Shown piece by piece: positions 12,753 through 15,423 of a stretch of DNA of 15,423 nt. This stretch comes from Deltaproteobacteria bacterium. GTDB taxonomy: Bacteria > Desulfobacterota > Desulfuromonadia > Geobacterales > Pseudopelobacteraceae. The stretch lies in NCBI GenBank assembly GCA_030654645.1, contig JAURXC010000205.1, forward strand, positions 1 through 15,423, read 5' to 3'. Position numbers and translations under genes: made by a program. How positions within the stretch are numbered: position 1 is the stretch's first letter; every line of letters begins with the position of its first letter. Below the pieces are notes generated by a model, which saw nothing but the letters and a program-made list of their open reading frames with translations, was not told where the DNA came from and ran no database searches.

Positions 12753-14810
12753 ATGCCTCAATTCAAACTAGCAACCTCGTACATTCCTCGCGGTGACCAA
12801 CCCCAGGCTATCAATGAACTGGTGGAAGGCGTTGAGCGCGGTGACAGGCATCAGACACTGTTGGGAGTTACCGGCTCCGGCAAAACATTCACGATTGCCA
12901 ACGTGATCGCCCGCACCGGCCGGCCAGCTTTGGTGCTGGCCCCGAACAAAACCCTGGCGGCCCAGCTTTATGGCGAGTTCAAGGAGCTTTTCCCGGACAA
13001 TGCGGTCGAGTATTTTGTTTCCTACTATGACTACTACCAGCCGGAAGCCTACATTCCCGCCAGCGATACCTTCATAGAGAAGGATTCGGCGATCAACGAC
13101 GAGATCGATAAGATGCGCCATTCCGCCACCCGCAGCCTGCTGACCAGGCGGGATGTGATCATTGTGGCATCGGTCTCCTGCATCTACGGTATCGGCTCGC
13201 CGGAAGCCTATTCCAGTCTGCACATTTTCTTTCATCAGGGGGAGGAATACGGACGTGACACGCTGCTGAAAAAGCTGGTCGAGATTCAGTACGAGCGTAA
13301 TGACATGGATTTCCATCGGGGTACTTTCCGGGTAAGGGGGGATGTGGTTGAGGTCTTTCCTGCCTATGACAGTGAAAAGGCGTTGAGGATCGAATTTTTT
13401 GGCGATGAGATCGAAACGATCAGCGAGATAGATCCATTAAGGGGTGTGGTGCTTCACAGGCTTTCAAAATGCGCGATCTATCCCGCATCACACTATGTTT
13501 CAAGCCGGGACACCATGGAGAAAGCCATTGAGCAGATCCGGATCGATCTTGGTGACCGCATCCGGTATTTCCGCGCCGAAAACATGCTGTTGGAGGCCCA
13601 GCGTCTTGAACAGCGCACCTTTTTCGATATCGAGATGATGGAGGAGATGGGTTTCTGTCAGGGTATAGAGAACTATTCCCGCTATTTCGATGGTCGTCAA
13701 CCGGGCGATCCTCCCTACACGCTGATCGACTACTTTCCGGATGATTTCGTGCTGTTTGTGGACGAGTCGCACATTACCATCCCCCAGACCGGGGCCATGT
13801 ATCGCGGAGACCGCTCCCGCAAGAATACGCTGGTCAGTTACGGTTTTCGTCTTCCGGCGGCGTTGGACAACCGACCGCTCAACTTTCAGGAGTTTGAGGC
13901 GCGTATCAGGCAGGTGGTCTACGTATCGGCTACCCCGGCTGATTATGAACTGGAAAAGAGCGACGGTGTATTTGTAGAGCAGATCATTCGTCCGACCGGA
14001 CTGGTGGACCCGGTGATAGAGGTCAGACCGGTGACGGCAGGCAAATCCAATATTCACCCTAATGCTCCCGTTGAAGGGAAGGGGGGCTGTTTCGGTCAGG
14101 TGGACGATTTGCTGCATGAGGTGCGTGAAACCGTTACCAGGGGCGAACGGGTGCTGGTGACTACCCTGACCAAGCGCATGGCGGAGGAACTGACCAACTA
14201 CTACCGCGAGTTGGGTGTGCGTGTCCGGTATCTGCACTCGGACATAGACACGATTGAACGGATGCAGATCCTGCGTGATCTGCGGTTAGGCGAGTTTGAC
14301 GTGCTTGTGGGCATCAACCTGCTTCGCGAGGGCTTGGATCTGCCCGAGGTGTCCCTGGTGGCTATTCTGGACGCCGACAAGGAAGGCTTCCTGCGTTCGT
14401 CCCGTTCACTGATCCAGACCTGCGGCCGCGCCGCCCGCAACATCCACGGCAGGGTGCTGATGTACGCCGACAGCGTGACCCGCTCCATGCAGACCTGTAT
14501 AAATGAGACCGACCGTCGTCGTGTCCGGCAATTGGAGTATAACCGGGAATACGGCATCACTCCGGAAACGATCCGGAAGGAGATGCGTACTATCCTGGGT
14601 TCGATAGAGGAAAAGGACTACTATACTCCGCCCGGGGGTGTGGCTGAAGCGAGCGAGATTTACGGCGTTGCGCCCAAGGATATACCGAAGCAGATCAAAA
14701 AAATACGTAAGGAGATGCTGGCGGCAGCCAAGGATCTCGATTTTGAAAAGGCCGCGACTTTAAGGGACAGATTGAGGAAGCTGCAGGAAATCGAATTGGC
14801 ATTGCGGTGA
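12753..14810 (+). CDS. uvrB: Excinuclease ABC subunit UvrB, with an atypical internal insertion
   Basis: UvrB is the DNA-damage verification helicase-like subunit of nucleotide excision repair; it takes DNA from UvrA and recruits UvrC. The start at 12753 gives MPQFKLATSYIPRGDQPQAI, the family N-terminus; in-frame codons back to 12579 are not UvrB-like. Seen: Walker A GVTGSGKTFT (38-47), the damage-probing hairpin with YYDYYQPEAYIPASDTFIEK (about 91-110), DESH (337-340), YVSATP (390-395), helicase motifs TTLTKRMAEEL, LREGLDLPEVSLVAILDADK and QTCGRAARN, and a C-terminal UVR domain (about 645-685) for UvrC contact. It is 685 residues, longer than most, because about 18-20 extra residues (about 428-447) split the usually continuous RP-V-x-GQVDDLL join. 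Confidence 0.96.
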   Translation: MPQFKLATSYIPRGDQPQAINELVEGVERGDRHQTLLGVTGSGKTFTIANVIARTGRPALVLAPNKTLAAQLYGEFKELFPDNAVEYFVSYYDYYQPEAYIPASDTFIEKDSAINDEIDKMRHSATRSLLTRRDVIIVASVSCIYGIGSPEAYSSLHIFFHQGEEYGRDTLLKKLVEIQYERNDMDFHRGTFRVRGDVVEVFPAYDSEKALRIEFFGDEIETISEIDPLRGVVLHRLSKCAIYPASHYVSSRDTMEKAIEQIRIDLGDRIRYFRAENMLLEAQRLEQRTFFDIEMMEEMGFCQGIENYSRYFDGRQPGDPPYTLIDYFPDDFVLFVDESHITIPQTGAMYRGDRSRKNTLVSYGFRLPAALDNRPLNFQEFEARIRQVVYVSATPADYELEKSDGVFVEQIIRPTGLVDPVIEVRPVTAGKSNIHPNAPVEGKGGCFGQVDDLLHEVRETVTRGERVLVTTLTKRMAEELTNYYRELGVRVRYLHSDIDTIERMQILRDLRLGEFDVLVGINLLREGLDLPEVSLVAILDADKEGFLRSSRSLIQTCGRAARNIHGRVLMYADSVTRSMQTCINETDRRRVRQLEYNREYGITPETIRKEMRTILGSIEEKDYYTPPGGVAEASEIYGVAPKDIPKQIKKIRKEMLAAAKDLDFEKAATLRDRLRKLQEIELALR
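14055..14089 (+). repeat. Possible degenerate REP-type palindromic repeat inserted in frame in uvrB
   Basis: The bases CACCCTAATGCTCCC, a short loop, then AAGGGAAGGGGGGCTG resemble the common REP form with CACCCTAACCCTCTCCC and GAGGGAGAGGGG arms. A hairpin is possible: CCC 14067-14069 with GGG 14076-14078, T14066 with A14079, and CCCT 14057-14060 with AGGG 14080-14083 across a five-base bulge. Translated, it reads IHPNAPVEGKGG, close to the PHPNPLPEGEG peptide that such repeats encode in one frame. It lies exactly where this UvrB is longer than the family. The match is from memory of the repeat class, not from an alignment. Confidence 0.6.
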
Positions 14811-14840
14811 ACTGCTGTTTGTGCGGCAGTTGATGAAAAT

Positions 14841-14880
14841 GAAAGAGGAAAAATGCGTCATTGCATTTCTCCTCTTTCAG
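14841..14880. terminator. Bidirectional terminator between uvrB and the cytochrome gene
   Basis: GAAAGAGGA-A-AAATGC pairs with GCATTT-C-TCCTCTTTC around a six-base loop, giving a 15-bp stem with one mismatch. It lies 30 bases after the uvrB stop and 25 bases beyond the cytochrome stop, so it can serve both convergent genes. A smaller hairpin (AACTGC with GCAGTT, 14810-14832) precedes it. The poly-T tract is short. Confidence 0.75.
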
Positions 14881-14902
14881 TACGGTTCCGAACCAAATCA
14901 GA

Positions 14903-15163
14903 TTACTTGTGGCATTCCTTGCAGCCTGTTGGGCCCTTCTTCATGTCGGAGTGGCAGCCTTTGCAGCTCTTGTGAGCAAAATCCTTGCCGAAGCCTTCGA
15001 TTTTGCCAGCGCCCTTCTCATGGCATTTCTTGCAGTCTTTCAGAGCTTCCTGGTGAGCCTTGTGGTTGAACTTGACGCCTTTTTTCATTTCGATTACATC
15101 GCCGGCAAATGCGGTTCCTGCAAAAGCTACCATGGCAATCATTGCTACTAAAGTCTTTTTCAT
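14903..15163 (-). CDS. Periplasmic triheme cytochrome c7, PpcA family
   Basis: A small exported electron carrier of the kind that shuttles electrons across the periplasm during metal and extracellular respiration in Geobacter. The precursor has 86 residues. The signal peptide is MKKTLVAMIAMVAFAGTAFA, with cleavage after AFA at residue 20, leaving about 66 residues. Three heme-binding motifs are present: CKKCH (44-48), CKGCH (67-71) and CKECH (81-85). His34, His37 and His64 are available as the distal ligands, so all three hemes can be bis-histidine. The block GKIEGFGK and the ending MKKGPTGCKECHK closely resemble PpcA and PpcB. Start 15163 has GAGGAGA about seven bases upstream; an in-frame ATG at 15196 would put a basic stretch before the signal peptide and is less likely. 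I cannot say which Ppc paralogue it is. Confidence 0.94.
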   Translation of the reverse strand: MKKTLVAMIAMVAFAGTAFAGDVIEMKKGVKFNHKAHQEALKDCKKCHEKGAGKIEGFGKDFAHKSCKGCHSDMKKGPTGCKECHK

Positions 15164-15236
15164 TCTGTATCTCCTCGTTATGTTTTTTTTCCGCACAAAA
15201 GCGCAGGAAAGTTGTAATTGTAAAGATTGATAAGAA

Positions 15237-15275
15237 ACATCATGATGTATACGGCATCAAAGTTTTAACCGTATA
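15237..15275. promoter_or_regulatory. Paired palindromes upstream of the cytochrome gene (candidate operators)
   Basis: ACATCATGATGT (15237-15248) is a perfect 12-bp palindrome. Overlapping its end, TATACGG (15248-15254) is repeated in inverse as CCGTATA (15269-15275) with a 14-base spacer. Both lie about 75-110 bases before the cytochrome start, in an AT-rich spacer where a promoter is expected. No -35/-10 pair is clear. Regulatory function is inferred from position and symmetry. Confidence 0.4.
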
Positions 15276-15423
15276 ACATATCATTCGAGAAAAAGTAAAT
15301 ACCATTTTAAAAGCACAATTGTTATTAATTGTTAAGACTTTTGAGCTTGCCGCTGCACTGGTTACGGGTGCGTGCAAGCGCCTGCCCAAGTTTACAGGAT
15401 TACTGCCGATAGCTTATTTCTTG
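15276..15423. other. AT-rich intergenic end with one stem-loop; no gene supported
   Basis: I see no start codon with a ribosome site on the plus strand and only a few codons before stops on the minus strand. GCTTGC (15345-15350) and GCAC (15355-15358) pair with GTGC (15368-15371) and GCAAGC (15374-15379), forming an interrupted stem-loop without a T-run. It may belong to a gene or leader beyond the right edge. It does not match the cyclic di-GMP riboswitch pattern. Confidence 0.4.

Noticed and set aside
15345..15423. Cyclic di-GMP riboswitch at the right edge
   Set aside because: Stem-loop and GC-rich runs prompted a check on both strands, but the conserved riboswitch core blocks are absent.

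Overview
The window looks like a chromosomal segment of a motile, cytochrome-rich deltaproteobacterium of the Geobacter/Trichlorobacter/Pelobacter propionicus type (Desulfuromonadales/Geobacterales). The main evidence is a small triheme cytochrome c7 of the PpcA family at the right end. The flbD-motA-motB order, the signalling genes (GGDEF, PilZ, two-component pair) and moderate GC with AT-rich spacers agree with this. Taxonomy is inferred from gene content. There are no insertion sequences, phage genes, CRISPR arrays, rRNAs or tRNAs; most of it reads as ordinary core genome.

Layout. (1) 1-3104: a membrane protein cut by the left edge (minus), divergent from a histidine kinase/OmpR-type response regulator pair followed by ttcA (tRNA 2-thiocytidine synthetase), all plus. 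(2) 3033-6786, all minus: PilZ protein, BioD-like/DRTGG protein, then flbD-motA-motB from its own promoter, then a small membrane ORF with a strong ribosome binding site whose 3' end overlaps the ttcA 3' end. (3) 6931-11142, plus: promoter, TPP riboswitch with a transcription attenuator, then thiS-thiG-thiE, a YhcC/YtqA-type radical SAM enzyme and gltX with overlaps or short gaps, closed by a bidirectional terminator. (4) 11186-12580, minus: a receiver-like/PAS/GGDEF diguanylate cyclase. (5) 12753-14810, plus: uvrB, divergent from the cyclase. (6) 14841-15163: a bidirectional terminator and a minus-strand PpcA-type cytochrome, with palindromes in its upstream region. The last ~150 bases hold no convincing gene.

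How the genes fit together. ThiS and ThiG build the thiazole part of thiamine and ThiE joins it to the pyrimidine; the riboswitch closes this by feedback, and a 7-bp antiterminator can be read directly from the leader. The radical SAM gene and gltX appear to share that transcript, so an essential tRNA synthetase sits downstream of a thiamine attenuator. The PilZ protein and the diguanylate cyclase are a potential receiver and source of cyclic di-GMP, and PilZ lies just upstream of the motor genes.

The most unusual signal is inside uvrB. About 18-20 extra residues interrupt the conserved join between the RPTGL block and the QVDDLL block. The inserted peptide (about residues 430-446) reads like a translated REP-type palindromic repeat, so it looks like an in-frame, tolerated repeat insertion in a core DNA-repair gene. 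No wholly new multi-gene system is evident.
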